From UBA10649 sp963700255 (lineage in GTDB: Bacteria; Actinomycetota; Actinomycetes; S36-B12), in the NCBI GenBank assembly GCA_963700255.1, contig CAVOWW010000028.1, positions 1 to 20,799 on the forward strand: 20,799 nucleotides of DNA. Reading direction: 5' to 3'. A program made the position numbers and the translations under genes. Of this stretch, positions 1 to 7,719 are shown piece by piece (position 1 is the stretch's first letter; each line of letters starts with the position of its first letter). The notes beneath the pieces were generated by a model. That model was given only the letters and a program-made list of their open reading frames with translations, made no database searches and was not told the origin of the DNA.

Positions 1-221
1 CGAGTGCTGGAGGCGATGGGAGCCGACTGGTCGTCGGTGCAGCCGGTGGAGGACCGCAAGGGCCACGATCGCCGCTACTCGGTCAACGACGGCAAGCTGC
101 GCGCCCTCGGGTACGCGCCGCAGCACCGTTTCGAGGACGGCCTGGCCGAGACGGTGGCCAGTGGTACAGGGACAACGAGGCCTGGTGGCGTCCGCTGAAG
201 GCCAAGGCCGCGATCGGCTGA
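1..221 (+). pseudogene. rfbB: dTDP-glucose 4,6-dehydratase, C-terminal fragment, frameshifted
   Basis: Only the 3' end is present; the gene begins before the window. The residues read through GADWSSVQPVEDRKGHDRRYSV and NDGKLRALGYAPQ, the C-terminal substrate-domain signature of RmlB/RfbB, which dehydrates dTDP-glucose in dTDP-L-rhamnose synthesis. At about 155 the frame breaks: two extra bases (gc) after the codons for LAETV push the reading into a false end near 198. Removing them gives LAETVQWYRDNEAWWRPLK and a natural stop at 219-221, as in the family. The next gene is rfbD on the same strand, the usual neighbour. Family identification is firm from these motifs; whether the frameshift is real or a sequencing error cannot be decided here, but the insertion pattern of the region favours error. 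Confidence 0.8.
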
Positions 222-229
222 TCGCGCCC

Positions 230-250
230 ACCCGCCTCGGCCGAGCGGGT
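230..250 (+). terminator. Imperfect hairpin between rfbB and rfbD
   Basis: The sequence from 230 to 250 (ACCCGCCTCGG / CCGAGCGGGT) folds on itself with a one-base bulge and almost no loop. There is no T-tract. It could be a weak terminator or a processing/stability hairpin between rfbB and rfbD, or a chance GC-rich palindrome. Confidence 0.25.
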
Positions 251-313
251 GTGTCGGGCACGAATGTGGGTTTCAGCCCCGACAACCCGCCGCTCGCCTG
301 AGAGAGTGGGGCC

Positions 314-1185
314 ATGCGGGTACTCGTCGTCGGTGCGGCCGGCCAGCTCGGCAGGGACGTCGTCGACGTGCTCGTCGCGGAACAGCAGCCTCGCCGTGCT
401 CGGCATCGACCTGCCCGAGATCGACATCACCGATCCGCAGTCGGTCGAGCTCGTCTTCGGCGGCTTCGATCCTGACTTCGTCATCAACTGCGCCGCCTAC
501 ACCGCCGTCGACGATGCGGAGGCCAACGAGGAGCTCGCCCTGCTGGTGAACGGCCTCGGCCCCCGGCTGATCGCGAACGAGTGCCGCAAGGCCTCTGCGT
601 GGCTGGTGCACGTGTCCACCGACTACGTGTTCGACGGCGAGGCGACGGCGCCGTACGCGGAGGACGCGACCCCGGACCCGCGTTCGGCCTACGGTCGCAC
701 CAAACTGGCAGGCGAGGAAGCGGCCCGCGAGATCCTGCCGGACTCGCACTACATCATCCGCACCGCCTGGCTGTACGGATGCCACGGCAGCAACTTCGTG
801 CAAGACGATGCTGAGGCTCGAGGGCGAGCGCGACACGGTATCCGTCGTCGACGATCAGCGTGGCCAGCCGACCTATTCGCGCGATCTGGCACGGCCAGAT
901 CGTGCAGGTGTTCGAGAAGCATCCCCCTGCCAGGGACGTACCACGGCACCAACAGCGGGGAGGTGACCTGGTTCGGGCTTCACGCAGGAGATCTTCAGGC
1001 TCGCCGGCGCTGATCCGGCGCGCGTCCTGCCGACGACCTCGGCGGAGTTCGTTCGGCCCGCTCCCCGACCGTCGTACTCCGATTCCTGAGGTCACGAGCG
1101 GTGGGAGGGCTCGGGGATCCCGGCGATGCGCCCGTGGCAGGAGGCGCTGGCCGCAGCGTTCGCGGACGGGATCACCGCGGGCTGA
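314..1185 (+). pseudogene. rfbD: dTDP-4-dehydrorhamnose reductase, multiply frameshifted
   Basis: RmlD/RfbD reduces dTDP-4-dehydro-L-rhamnose to dTDP-L-rhamnose with NAD(P)H. The start ATG at 314 gives MRVLVVGAAGQLGRDVV, the Rossmann GxxGxxG segment. Downstream, split over three frames, are FVINCAAYTAVDDAE, the VHVSTDYVFDG motif, the catalytic YGRTK, IIRTAWLYG, VDDQRGQPTYSRDLA, GTYHGTNSGEVTWFG and a typical C-terminus HERWEGSGIPAMRPWQEAL ending at the TGA at 1183-1185. Frame changes fall near 390, 801, 895, 910-940 and 978, each equal to one extra base. Around 1082-1089 three extra bases create an in-frame TGA without changing frame. Corrected, the gene has about 288 codons, normal for RmlD. 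Identity is certain; the copy as written cannot make the protein. Confidence 0.85.
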
Positions 1186-1195
1186 GCGGCGGGCG

Positions 1196-1573
1196 TCAGC
1201 GCGGCCGGTAGGCGCCAGGCCGCGGATCCAACGGGTGATCGCGGGCAAGGCAAGTCGGCGCTCGACGTGTCCAGCGAACTCCGTGCACGCGGTCTCGAGC
1301 TGACCGTGCGCGGTCTGCTCGGTCATGGCGTAGGTCGGCTCCGTAGCAGCCCGGTCCGCTCCGTCAACGGGGACGTGATTCGTGCCAGCTCGCGGGCGCA
1401 GAGTCGATGCACGGGACGCGAGTCGATGACCAAGGTGTCTGCGCGCTCGAAGTTCGGCCGAGTCGAGCACGACAACGGCACGGGGCGACGTCCCGACCCT
1501 GCTCGCCGGCCCTACTCAGCCATCGCTCGAAGTCGCGCCCACACCACTTGGCGCCTGGCGTCGAAGTGTCCAC
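1196..1573 (-). pseudogene. MazF/PemK-like toxin, frameshifted
   Basis: The minus strand carries pieces of an endoribonuclease toxin of the MazF/PemK family in different frames: AGEQGRD (cf. the EQGxxRP loop), then VVVLDSAEL in the next frame, then VPVDGADR and the strongly characteristic PTYAMTEQ, followed by ITRWIRG near the C-terminus. In MazF these are the EQG loop, the core VVV strand and the late EQ.RT helix region. A GTG at 1573 is a plausible start. A TGA at 1198-1196 fits the end and lies 10 bp from the convergent rfbD stop. At least two single-base insertions separate the fragments, so no intact toxin is encoded as written. It follows directly after an antitoxin-like gene, the usual mazEF order. 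Family assignment is by motif recognition only. Confidence 0.55.
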
Positions 1574-1585
1574 GACCAGCCCTCG

Positions 1586-1826
1586 AGAGCCGTCGCTCAG
1601 GGTGACGTCCCACTCCGCCGCAGCCTCGGCGAGGTACTCCGCCTTCTCCCCCGGCGTCATGCTGCGCATCTGGCGGCTCCTGGCATCGCAGCTCGACCTG
1701 CTGGCGCCACAGCCAGTCCTCGAGGAGCTTCTCGACCATGCTTCCGGCGGTGAGCCCCTGCTCCTCGGCGAGGGCGTTGAGCCGGTCACGGAGCTCGGTG
1801 GAGACCTTGATGGTGGTGGCTGCCAT
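1586..1826 (-). pseudogene. MazE/RHH-type antitoxin, one frameshift
   Basis: The N-terminus after ATG 1826 reads TTIKVSTELRDRLNALAEEQG, a ribbon-helix-helix DNA-binding segment, followed by MVEKLLEDWLWRQQVEL. At about 1688 one extra base moves the frame; the continuation MRSMTPGEKAEYLAEAAAEW then DVTLSDG is the toxin-binding tail seen in actinobacterial MazE-like antitoxins (AEYxAE..EWDxxLxDG). The exact end is uncertain because of further indels near the junction with the toxin gene; about 80 residues is expected. A TATACT -10 box sits 6 nt before the ATG, inside a repeated GTATAC element, so the pair is probably autoregulated and the mRNA leaderless. The frameshift may be a sequencing error. 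Confidence 0.6.
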
Positions 1827-1832
1827 GAAGGA

Positions 1833-1850
1833 AGTATACGCGGAGTATAC
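1833..1850 (-). promoter_or_regulatory. Promoter/operator of the toxin-antitoxin pair
   Basis: Two copies of AGTATAC (1833-1839 and 1844-1850, plus strand) are separated by GCGG; each contains the palindrome GTATAC. On the minus strand each copy supplies a TATACT hexamer, and the nearer one lies 6 nt before the antitoxin ATG, the position of a -10 box of a leaderless transcript. An AT-rich double repeat in such GC-rich DNA, overlapping the promoter of an RHH protein gene, is what an autoregulatory operator looks like. Binding is inferred. Confidence 0.6.
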
Positions 1851-1859
1851 CGAGGCGGA

Positions 1860-2654
1860 CTATGCCTTGATGGCGTTGAGGGCCTCAGCCACGCCCAGTC
1901 CCGGCACGGGCCCGGTCACCACGTCGGCGTACTGGTGCATCTGCGGGACCGCGTGGCCCATGAGCACGCCCACGCCGGCCCACTTCAGCATCTCGATGTC
2001 GTTCATCGAGTCGCCGACCGTCATGGTGAGCGCGGGGTCGAAGTCCAGCCGCTCGCACAGCCGCGCGAGCATGGTCGCCTTGCTGACGCCCTTGGGGCCG
2101 ATGTCGAGCCAGGCCACATCACCGGTGCCGAAGACCACGGAGTGCAGGCCGAGCTCCTCGGCCAGGAACCCCAGCCCCTCGTCGAGGTGCTCGTCGCTGC
2201 GCACCACCAGTCGGATGACCGGCTCGCTCATGAGGTCCTCGAACGGCACCTCGCGCACCTCCTCCGTCAGCGCGGCGTGGCTGAAGGCGAGGTTCGTGCG
2301 GAACAGGCCGCTGACGCTCTCGACCCCGTAGGAGCCGTTCGGCACGCGCTTCTCGATCTCGATCAGCAGGTCGGTCGGGTCGAACGTGATCGCGTCGACG
2401 ATCTCGTCAGGCTCGACGTGGGCGAGCAGTGCGCCGTTGCTGCACACGGCCCAGTCGAGCATGCCGGCGGCACGGCACACCGGCGTCGTCGTCGACTTGG
2501 ACCGGCCGGTGGACGCGACGACCATGATGCCCATGTCCTGCACCCGGGCGATCGCCTCGACGGCCTGATGAGGCACCGGCCCGTCGTGCTGGATCAGGGT
2601 GTCGTCGATGTCGAGTGCGATGAGCTGCGGGATGAACCCGTCGGGCAGTTCCAT
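1860..2654 (-). CDS. HAD-superfamily (Cof-type) hydrolase
   Basis: This 264-residue protein is a haloacid-dehalogenase phosphatase of the IIB (Cof/YbiV) subclass. Motif I is LDIDDTL with nucleophile Asp15 and acid/base Asp17. Motif II is VVASTGRS. A C2-type cap lies between about residues 85 and 185. Motif IV is TVGDSMNDIEML. Such enzymes dephosphorylate sugar phosphates, phosphorylated cofactors or nucleotides; the substrate here cannot be told. The ATG at 2654 lies 12 bp after the serS stop, with a weak AGGT upstream, so the two genes are almost certainly cotranscribed, a common arrangement in actinobacteria. The gene is intact and of normal length. Confidence 0.9.
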   Translation of the reverse strand: MELPDGFIPQLIALDIDDTLIQHDGPVPHQAVEAIARVQDMGIMVVASTGRSKSTTTPVCRAAGMLDWAVCSNGALLAHVEPDEIVDAITFDPTDLLIEIEKRVPNGSYGVESVSGLFRTNLAFSHAALTEEVREVPFEDLMSEPVIRLVVRSDEHLDEGLGFLAEELGLHSVVFGTGDVAWLDIGPKGVSKATMLARLCERLDFDPALTMTVGDSMNDIEMLKWAGVGVLMGHAVPQMHQYADVVTGPVPGLGVAEALNAIKA

Positions 2655-2666
2655 GATGACCTGACG

Positions 2667-3986
2667 CTATCGGACGGGGGTGAACTCCGAACGACCGCCG
2701 AGGAACGGCCGAAGGGCCTGCGGGATACGGATGCTGCCGTCGGCCTGCTGGTGGTTCTCGAGGATGGCGACGATGACCCGGGGCATGGCGCACAGGGTCC
2801 CGTTGAGGGTGGCCAGCGGACGCGTCTGGTCGCCGTCGCGCATGCGGATGCGCAGCCGCCTGGCCTGGAACTCGGTGGTGTTGGACGTCGACGTGATCTC
2901 GCGGTACGTGCCCTGCGTCGGGATCCACGCCTCCATGTCGAACTTCCGCGCGGCGCTGGAGCCCAGGTCTCCGGTGGCCACGTCGATGACGCGGTAGGGG
3001 ATCTCGAGCGCGTCGACGAACTCCCGCTCCCACGAGAGCAGGCGCGCGTGCTCCGCCTCCGCGTCCTCTGGCCGGCAGTAGACGAACATCTCGACCTTGT
3101 CGAACTGGTGCACGCGGATGATGCCGCGGGTGTCCTTGCCGTACGAACCAGCCTCGCGTCGGTAGCAGCTCGACCAGCCTGCGTAGCGGAGCGGCAGCTG
3201 GCTCGCGTCGATGATCTCGTCCGCGTGGTAGCCCGCGAGCGGCACCTCTGACGTGCCGACGAGGTACATGTCGTCGGCCTCGACGCGGTACACGTTCTCC
3301 GCGGCCTGTCCCAGGAAGCCGGTGCCCTCCATGGCACTCGGCAGCACGAGGCTCGGCGTGATCATCGGCGTGAGTCCGTGCTGGACGGCCTGCTGCATCG
3401 CGAGGTTGAGAAGCGCGAACTCGAGCAGGGCGCCGTCGCCCTTGAGGTAGAAGAACCGGGAGCCGGACACCTTGGCACCGCGCTCGACATCGATGGCACC
3501 GAGCAGCTCGCCCAGCTCGAGGTGGTCGCGCGGCTCGAAGCCCTCTGCGCCGAAGTCGCGGGGCGTGCCGACCTCCTCGAGGACCGTGAAGTCCTCCTCG
3601 CCGCCGACGGGGGACTCGAGGTTGACGAGGTTCGACACCTGCAGCCAGAGCTCGTCGAGGATGTCCCCGGCCGCGTTGGCGGCACGCTCGGCGTCCTTGA
3701 CCTGGTCCGCAAGCCCCTGCGCCTCGAGCATGAGCCCGTCGAGCCGGGCCTGCGCATCGGAGCGGGTCGCATCGTCGGTCGCCTTCTTCAGCGCGCCCTG
3801 CAGCGGGCCGATCTGCTTGCCCAGCAGCTTCTGCTGGTTGCGCAGCTCGTCGAAGGCCGTCTGCGCCTGGCGCTTGGCCACATCGGCCGACACCAGCTCG
3901 TCAATCAGCTCGACGCTCTCGCCGCGACGTCGCTGGGACTCGCGGAGGCGGTCGGGGTCCGTGCGCAGGATGGTGGGATCGATCAC
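2667..3986 (-). CDS. serS: Seryl-tRNA synthetase
   Basis: A 439-residue class II aminoacyl-tRNA synthetase that charges tRNA-Ser in the cytoplasm. Residues about 30-110 form the long antiparallel coiled-coil arm that grips the tRNA variable arm. The catalytic domain has TPSLVLPSAMEGTGFLGQ, motif 2 CYRREAGSYGKDTRGIIRVH with the serine/ATP-binding QFDKVEMF, and motif 3 NGTLCAMPRVIVAILENHQ. The start is GTG at 3986, 6 nt after a TAGGCT -10 box, so the message appears leaderless. Length is normal and there are no breaks. It heads a two-gene transcript with the HAD hydrolase. Confidence 0.97.
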   Translation of the reverse strand: MIDPTILRTDPDRLRESQRRRGESVELIDELVSADVAKRQAQTAFDELRNQQKLLGKQIGPLQGALKKATDDATRSDAQARLDGLMLEAQGLADQVKDAERAANAAGDILDELWLQVSNLVNLESPVGGEEDFTVLEEVGTPRDFGAEGFEPRDHLELGELLGAIDVERGAKVSGSRFFYLKGDGALLEFALLNLAMQQAVQHGLTPMITPSLVLPSAMEGTGFLGQAAENVYRVEADDMYLVGTSEVPLAGYHADEIIDASQLPLRYAGWSSCYRREAGSYGKDTRGIIRVHQFDKVEMFVYCRPEDAEAEHARLLSWEREFVDALEIPYRVIDVATGDLGSSAARKFDMEAWIPTQGTYREITSTSNTTEFQARRLRIRMRDGDQTRPLATLNGTLCAMPRVIVAILENHQQADGSIRIPQALRPFLGGRSEFTPVR

Positions 3987-3992
3987 AGTGCC

Positions 3993-3998
3993 AGCCTA
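3993..3998 (-). promoter_or_regulatory. -10 box for leaderless serS transcript
   Basis: Minus-strand TAGGCT ends 6 nt before the serS GTG. No good -35 is visible. The placement would put the transcription start on or next to the start codon. The same geometry recurs at mazE, the GNAT gene, the permease gene, the flippase gene and the nucleosidase gene. Confidence 0.5.
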
Positions 3999-4094
3999 GG
4001 CGCAGGCGTCCCGTGGCTCGCGTTCACCTGCGTGTGGCACACTTTCGGTCGCTTTGCCCGTCTCCGACGGGCGCACGGGAGAGGACCAGCACGA

Positions 4095-4598
4095 GTGGAC
4101 TACAACTGGCTGACGCCGAAGGCGCAGGCACGTCCGGCCGGTGAGAAGGGCTGGGGATCCTTCGCGACCGAGTCCATCTCGGCTGGGGAGACTGTCGCCG
4201 CATTCGGCGGGTGGGTCGTGGATCGCACCACGCTGGCCACCATGTCGCACGACCGGCAGTCGCGCTCGATCCAGGTGGACGACGACCTGTACCTGGTGTC
4301 TGACGAGATGCCCGAGCCCGGGGACATGCTGAACCACTCGTGCGAGCCGAACGCGGGGCTCAAGGGCTCGGCGCTGCTGGTCGCGATGCGTGAGATCGCC
4401 GTCGGCGAGGAGATCACCTTCGACTACGCCATGTGCGATGCCAGCGACTACGACGAGTTCTCCTGCATGTGCGGGGTGCCCACCTGCCGCCAGATCGTGA
4501 CCGGTGCCGACTGGCGGGACCCGATCCTGCAGGCCAAGTACGACGGATGGTTCTCGCCGTACCTGCTCAAGCGCATCGCCGCCCTCCCGACCCACTGA
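4095..4598 (+). CDS. SET-domain protein (putative lysine methyltransferase)
   Basis: A 167-residue protein starting at GTG 4095, preceded by GAGAGGA about 8 nt upstream. It has a minimal SET fold: KGWGSFATESISAGE at the N-terminus (the KGxGxFA pattern of the SET N-region), then MLNHSCEPNAGL, which is the NHSCxPN S-adenosylmethionine-binding knot, then VGEEITFDYA with the catalytic tyrosine, and a post-SET-like CMCGVPTCRQ cysteine cluster near residue 135. SET proteins methylate lysines with SAM. The bacterial substrate is unknown; candidates are nucleoid-associated or ribosomal proteins. The gene is intact, diverges from serS and ends just before an acetyltransferase gene that has its own promoter. 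Confidence 0.88.
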   Translation: MDYNWLTPKAQARPAGEKGWGSFATESISAGETVAAFGGWVVDRTTLATMSHDRQSRSIQVDDDLYLVSDEMPEPGDMLNHSCEPNAGLKGSALLVAMREIAVGEEITFDYAMCDASDYDEFSCMCGVPTCRQIVTGADWRDPILQAKYDGWFSPYLLKRIAALPTH

Positions 4599-4630
4599 CC
4601 TCATCCCGCATGCGGCCAGTGTGCGCGGGG

Positions 4631-4636
4631 TAGCGT
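4631..4636 (+). promoter_or_regulatory. -10 box for the GNAT gene
   Basis: TAGCGT is followed by 7 nt and the ATG at 4644, with no Shine-Dalgarno sequence between. This fits a leaderless transcript. No convincing -35 hexamer is seen. Confidence 0.45.
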
Positions 4637-4643
4637 CCGTCGC

Positions 4644-5642
4644 ATGACGATTCCGCCGGACGTCACCCTGCAGGCGCTCGCGCTGGACGACGCCGATCAG
4701 GTCGAGGCGGCCTACCTGGTGGCCTCGCGATGCGAGCTGGACGCCGTCGGCTGGACGGACACGACCCGCGAGTCCGTCCGGGCGAGCCTCACCGCGCCGG
4801 ACGCATGGCCGGAGCAGCACGTGCTGGCCTTCCGAGCGGGTGAGGCGGTCGGCCTGCTTGTGGCCGAGCGCGACCTCGACGCCCGCGAGGTGTTCCTCGA
4901 TGCCTTCGCGGTGGGGGAGCAGTCGTCGGTCGTGCTTCGCGCGCTGCTGGAGCGAGGCCTGGCGGCCGCCGGTGGTCTCGCCGATGACGACCCCGTGACA
5001 CCCGCGCAGCCACCCGACGACGCTTACTCGCTGTCGCAGGATGTGTGGCAGGTGGTGAGCGCCAGCCTCGGCGGGGACCATGCGTACGCCGACGTGCTTG
5101 CCGGACTGGGCTACCGGCCGATCCGCCGGTTCTGGCGGATGCTTCTGGACCTCGCCTCCGTCGCGCCTGAGGCACCACCCGCGCCAGCGGGAGTCAGCCG
5201 CCGCAGTGTGGCTGGTGACGCAGACCGGCGGATACTCCACGCCCTGTTCAACGAGTCCTTCACCGATCACTTCGGCAACACGCACGAGCGAGCGTTCGAC
5301 GAGTGGATCGCTGCCATCGAGGCCCTGCCCGGCACCGATCCTGAGCGGTGGTGGATCGCGAGCCTCGAGGGCAGGGATGTCGGGCTGTGCATCATGGATG
5401 ACTCCAAGGAGGAGTTCGGCGAGGGATACGTGCGGACGCTCGGCGTGGTGGAGAGCGCACGCGGGCGGGGTATCGGCCGCTGGCTGCTGGAGTGTGCAGC
5501 GGCGGATTCCGTCGCACGCGGGCGGTCCGGGCTCGCGCTTGCGGTCGACGGGGAGAACACGACGGGGGCGACGGTGCTCTACGAGTCGGTCGGCTTCGCG
5601 ACCCGGCAGGTCATCGACGTCTGGTGCTACCCGCTCACCTGA
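4644..5642 (+). CDS. GNAT-family N-acetyltransferase, two-domain
   Basis: This 332-residue protein has the layout of a tandem GNAT protein. The N-terminal half (about 1-165) has a degenerate acetyltransferase fold: VLAFRAGEAVGLLVAERD matches the central strands, but no clear acetyl-CoA loop is visible. The C-terminal half (about 175-332) carries the functional motif A, LGVVESARGRGIGRWLLE (the RGxGIG pyrophosphate loop), followed by GATVLYESVGFATR, the typical motif B ending. The architecture resembles mycothiol synthase (MshD) and many actinobacterial paralogues, but substrate cannot be assigned. The ATG at 4644 is the natural start because of the -10 box 7 nt upstream. It ends 25 bp from the convergent quinone oxidoreductase gene. 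Confidence 0.85.
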   Translation: MTIPPDVTLQALALDDADQVEAAYLVASRCELDAVGWTDTTRESVRASLTAPDAWPEQHVLAFRAGEAVGLLVAERDLDAREVFLDAFAVGEQSSVVLRALLERGLAAAGGLADDDPVTPAQPPDDAYSLSQDVWQVVSASLGGDHAYADVLAGLGYRPIRRFWRMLLDLASVAPEAPPAPAGVSRRSVAGDADRRILHALFNESFTDHFGNTHERAFDEWIAAIEALPGTDPERWWIASLEGRDVGLCIMDDSKEEFGEGYVRTLGVVESARGRGIGRWLLECAAADSVARGRSGLALAVDGENTTGATVLYESVGFATRQVIDVWCYPLT

Positions 5643-5667
5643 TCCAGCGCGCGGGTCGACAGTGGGA

Positions 5668-6645
5668 TCACGTGGTCAGGACGACCTTGCCCGTCGCCGC
5701 GCCGTCCGCGATGAGGGTGTGCGCGTAGGCGGCGTCGCGCAGGGGCAGCACGCGGTCGACCACGGGCCGGACGACGCCGGCGTGGATCCACGGCCACACC
5801 GTGCGCTCGACCTGCGAGCAGATCGCGGCCTTCTCCGACTCGGGGCGCCCACGCAGCGAGGTCGCGTGCACCGAGGCGTTCTTGCGCAGCAGCGTGCCGA
5901 TGTTGAGGTCGGCCTTCACTCCGCCCTGCATCCCGATGATGATGAGGCGGCCGTCACGGGCGAGGGCGGTGACGTTGCGGTCGAGGTAGGCGGCACCCAT
6001 GTTGTCGAGGATGACGCTCGCGCCGCGACCGCCTGTCTCGTTCATCATGATCTCGACGAAGTCCTGCTCGTTGTAGTTGATGAGCACCTCGGCCCCGAGC
6101 GCTGCGCAGCGGTCGAGCTTGTCCTGGCTGCCGGCGGTGACGGCAACGCGCGCGCCCAGGGCGCGCCCCAGTTGGATGGCCATGGTGCCGATGCCTGATC
6201 CGCCCCCGTGGACCAGCAGCCATTCCCCCTCGCTGAGGTTGGCCACCATGTCGAGGTTGCTCCACACCGTGCACACGACCTCGGGCAGCGCTGCTGCCTC
6301 CACGAGGCTGACGCCGGTGGGAACGCTCATGATCTGGCCGATCGGCACGGCCACCTTCTGCGCGTAGCCGCCGCCCGCGAGCAGCGCGACGACCTTCTCG
6401 CCGATGTGGTCGAGGCTGATCGCCGCGCCGACCGAGCTGATGGTCCCGGAGCACTCGAGCCCGAGGATGTCCGATGCGCCGGCCGGCGGCGGGTAGAGCC
6501 CCTGCCGCTGCAGCAGGTCTGCGCGATTGACGGCGGTGGCGGCGACATCGACGATCACCTCGCCGGGACCGGGCGTGGGATCGGGCACCTTCGTCCACTC
6601 GAGGACCTCTGGGCCTCCGGGCGCCGCGAAGGTGATGGCGTGCAT
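5668..6645 (-). CDS. NAD(P)H:quinone oxidoreductase (zinc-independent MDR, PIG3-like)
   Basis: A 325-residue medium-chain dehydrogenase/reductase of the quinone oxidoreductase group. It begins MHAITFAAPGGPEVLEWTKV, followed by VNRADLLQRQGLYPPPAG, which is the typical PIG3/TP53I3 signature, then LGLECSGTI. The nucleotide-binding loop reads LLVHGGGSGIGTMAIQLGRA. The catalytic-zinc ligands of true alcohol dehydrogenases are absent. Such enzymes reduce quinones with NADPH in the cytoplasm. The ATG at 6645 is preceded by GAGAGG and lies 6 bp after the stop of the potassium channel gene, so it is the last gene of a three-gene operon. The gene is intact and of normal length. Confidence 0.93.
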   Translation of the reverse strand: MHAITFAAPGGPEVLEWTKVPDPTPGPGEVIVDVAATAVNRADLLQRQGLYPPPAGASDILGLECSGTISSVGAAISLDHIGEKVVALLAGGGYAQKVAVPIGQIMSVPTGVSLVEAAALPEVVCTVWSNLDMVANLSEGEWLLVHGGGSGIGTMAIQLGRALGARVAVTAGSQDKLDRCAALGAEVLINYNEQDFVEIMMNETGGRGASVILDNMGAAYLDRNVTALARDGRLIIIGMQGGVKADLNIGTLLRKNASVHATSLRGRPESEKAAICSQVERTVWPWIHAGVVRPVVDRVLPLRDAAYAHTLIADGAATGKVVLTT

Positions 6646-6651
6646 CCCGGC

Positions 6652-7719
6652 CTACCTCTCGGAGGGGTTGTGCCTGATCACGACGAGGCGGTCCCCCGAC
6701 TCGAGCCTGTTGATCGTATTCGTATCGAAGCGGTGAGCGATGCCTTTACGGATCACGGCCAGCACGATCTGACCGGACGCATCGAGGTCTGCGGGCGACC
6801 GGCCGAGCTCCTCGCGGGTGATGTCGCGCTCGACGACCTCGAGTCCGCGCCCGGAGTCGAGCAGGTCCTCCATCAGCTCACCGGCCGTGCTCGACAGCAG
6901 TGACAGTCCCATGAGCCGTCCCGCGGACTCGGCTGTCGGGATGACGTTGTTCGCCCCGGACTGACGGAGGATCTCGGTGTTCTGCGCCTCGCGTACTGCC
7001 GCGACGATGGTCGCGTCGGGCGAGAGCCGCCGGGCAGTCAGGGTGACGAGGATCGACGTGTCGTCCTCGTCGGTGGCGACGACGATGCGCTTCGCCCGCT
7101 CGATCGCGGCGTCGCGCAGCACGTCCTCGCGGCGTCCGTCGCCGACGACGCCGACGAATCCGTCACGCGTGGCCTCGTCCACAGTGGCACGGTCCTTGGC
7201 GACGACGACGACCTGCGTCGGCGACGTGCCGGCGTCGACCAGGGATCGTGCAGCGGCGCGGCCCTTGACGCCGTACCCGATGATCACGGTGTGGTCGTTC
7301 ACGTGGGACCTCCAGCGGTTGGACCGCACCTGCTCGCGGGTGCGCTGGGTCAGGACCTCGATGGTGGTTCCGACCAGCACGATGAGGAAGAGGAAGCGCA
7401 GCGGCGTGATGACTATGACGTTCGTCAGGCGCGCGGACTCGCAGACCGGCGTGATGTCGCCATATCCGGTGGTCGAGAGGGTGACCGTCGCGTAGTAGAT
7501 GGCGTCGATCCAGGTCAGGGCGCCCATCTCGTCGAGATCGCGATAGCAGGAGCGCTCGGCGTAGACGATGACTGTGGTGATGACCAAGGCAGCAACCGCG
7601 ATCAGCACCCGCACCCCGATGTTGCGCATCGGGCTGAACCTGCGCTCGGGGAACCGGAGGGGCGGAGTCGCCGTGGGGTCGGCCAATGGGCCGGCGATCG
7701 GGCGCTTACGCGGTGGCAT
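6652..7719 (-). CDS. Two-TM potassium channel with RCK/TrkA domains
   Basis: Of 355 residues from ATG 7719. The first transmembrane helix (VRVLIAVAALVITTVIVYAE) is followed by a pore loop with the selectivity filter TLSTTGYGD, then a second helix (LRFLFLIVLVGTTIEVL). Next comes an RCK N-domain, a Rossmann fold with VIIGYGVKGRAAARSL and later TAESAGRLMGL, and a short TrkA-C domain with GDRLVVIRH at the C-terminus. This is a ligand-gated K+ channel subunit resembling MthK/Kch. The longest reading frame starts at 7737 but has no ribosome site. ATG 7719 has AGGGAA about 8 nt upstream and overlaps the end of the permease gene by 14 bp, so it is preferred. Translational coupling is likely. Confidence 0.9.
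   Translation of the reverse strand: MPPRKRPIAGPLADPTATPPLRFPERRFSPMRNIGVRVLIAVAALVITTVIVYAERSCYRDLDEMGALTWIDAIYYATVTLSTTGYGDITPVCESARLTNVIVITPLRFLFLIVLVGTTIEVLTQRTREQVRSNRWRSHVNDHTVIIGYGVKGRAAARSLVDAGTSPTQVVVVAKDRATVDEATRDGFVGVVGDGRREDVLRDAAIERAKRIVVATDEDDTSILVTLTARRLSPDATIVAAVREAQNTEILRQSGANNVIPTAESAGRLMGLSLLSSTAGELMEDLLDSGRGLEVVERDITREELGRSPADLDASGQIVLAVIRKGIAHRFDTNTINRLESGDRLVVIRHNPSER

Noticed and set aside
1407..3251. 614-codon open frame on the plus strand
   Set aside because: It is antisense to the toxin-antitoxin pair, the HAD hydrolase and serS; the minus-strand proteins carry clear family motifs and the plus frame is a GC-rich mirror rich in Arg, Val, Asp and His.
3378..4094. N-terminal extension of the SET-domain frame
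   Set aside because: The upstream part is antisense to serS; SET homology starts just after GTG 4095, which has a ribosome site.
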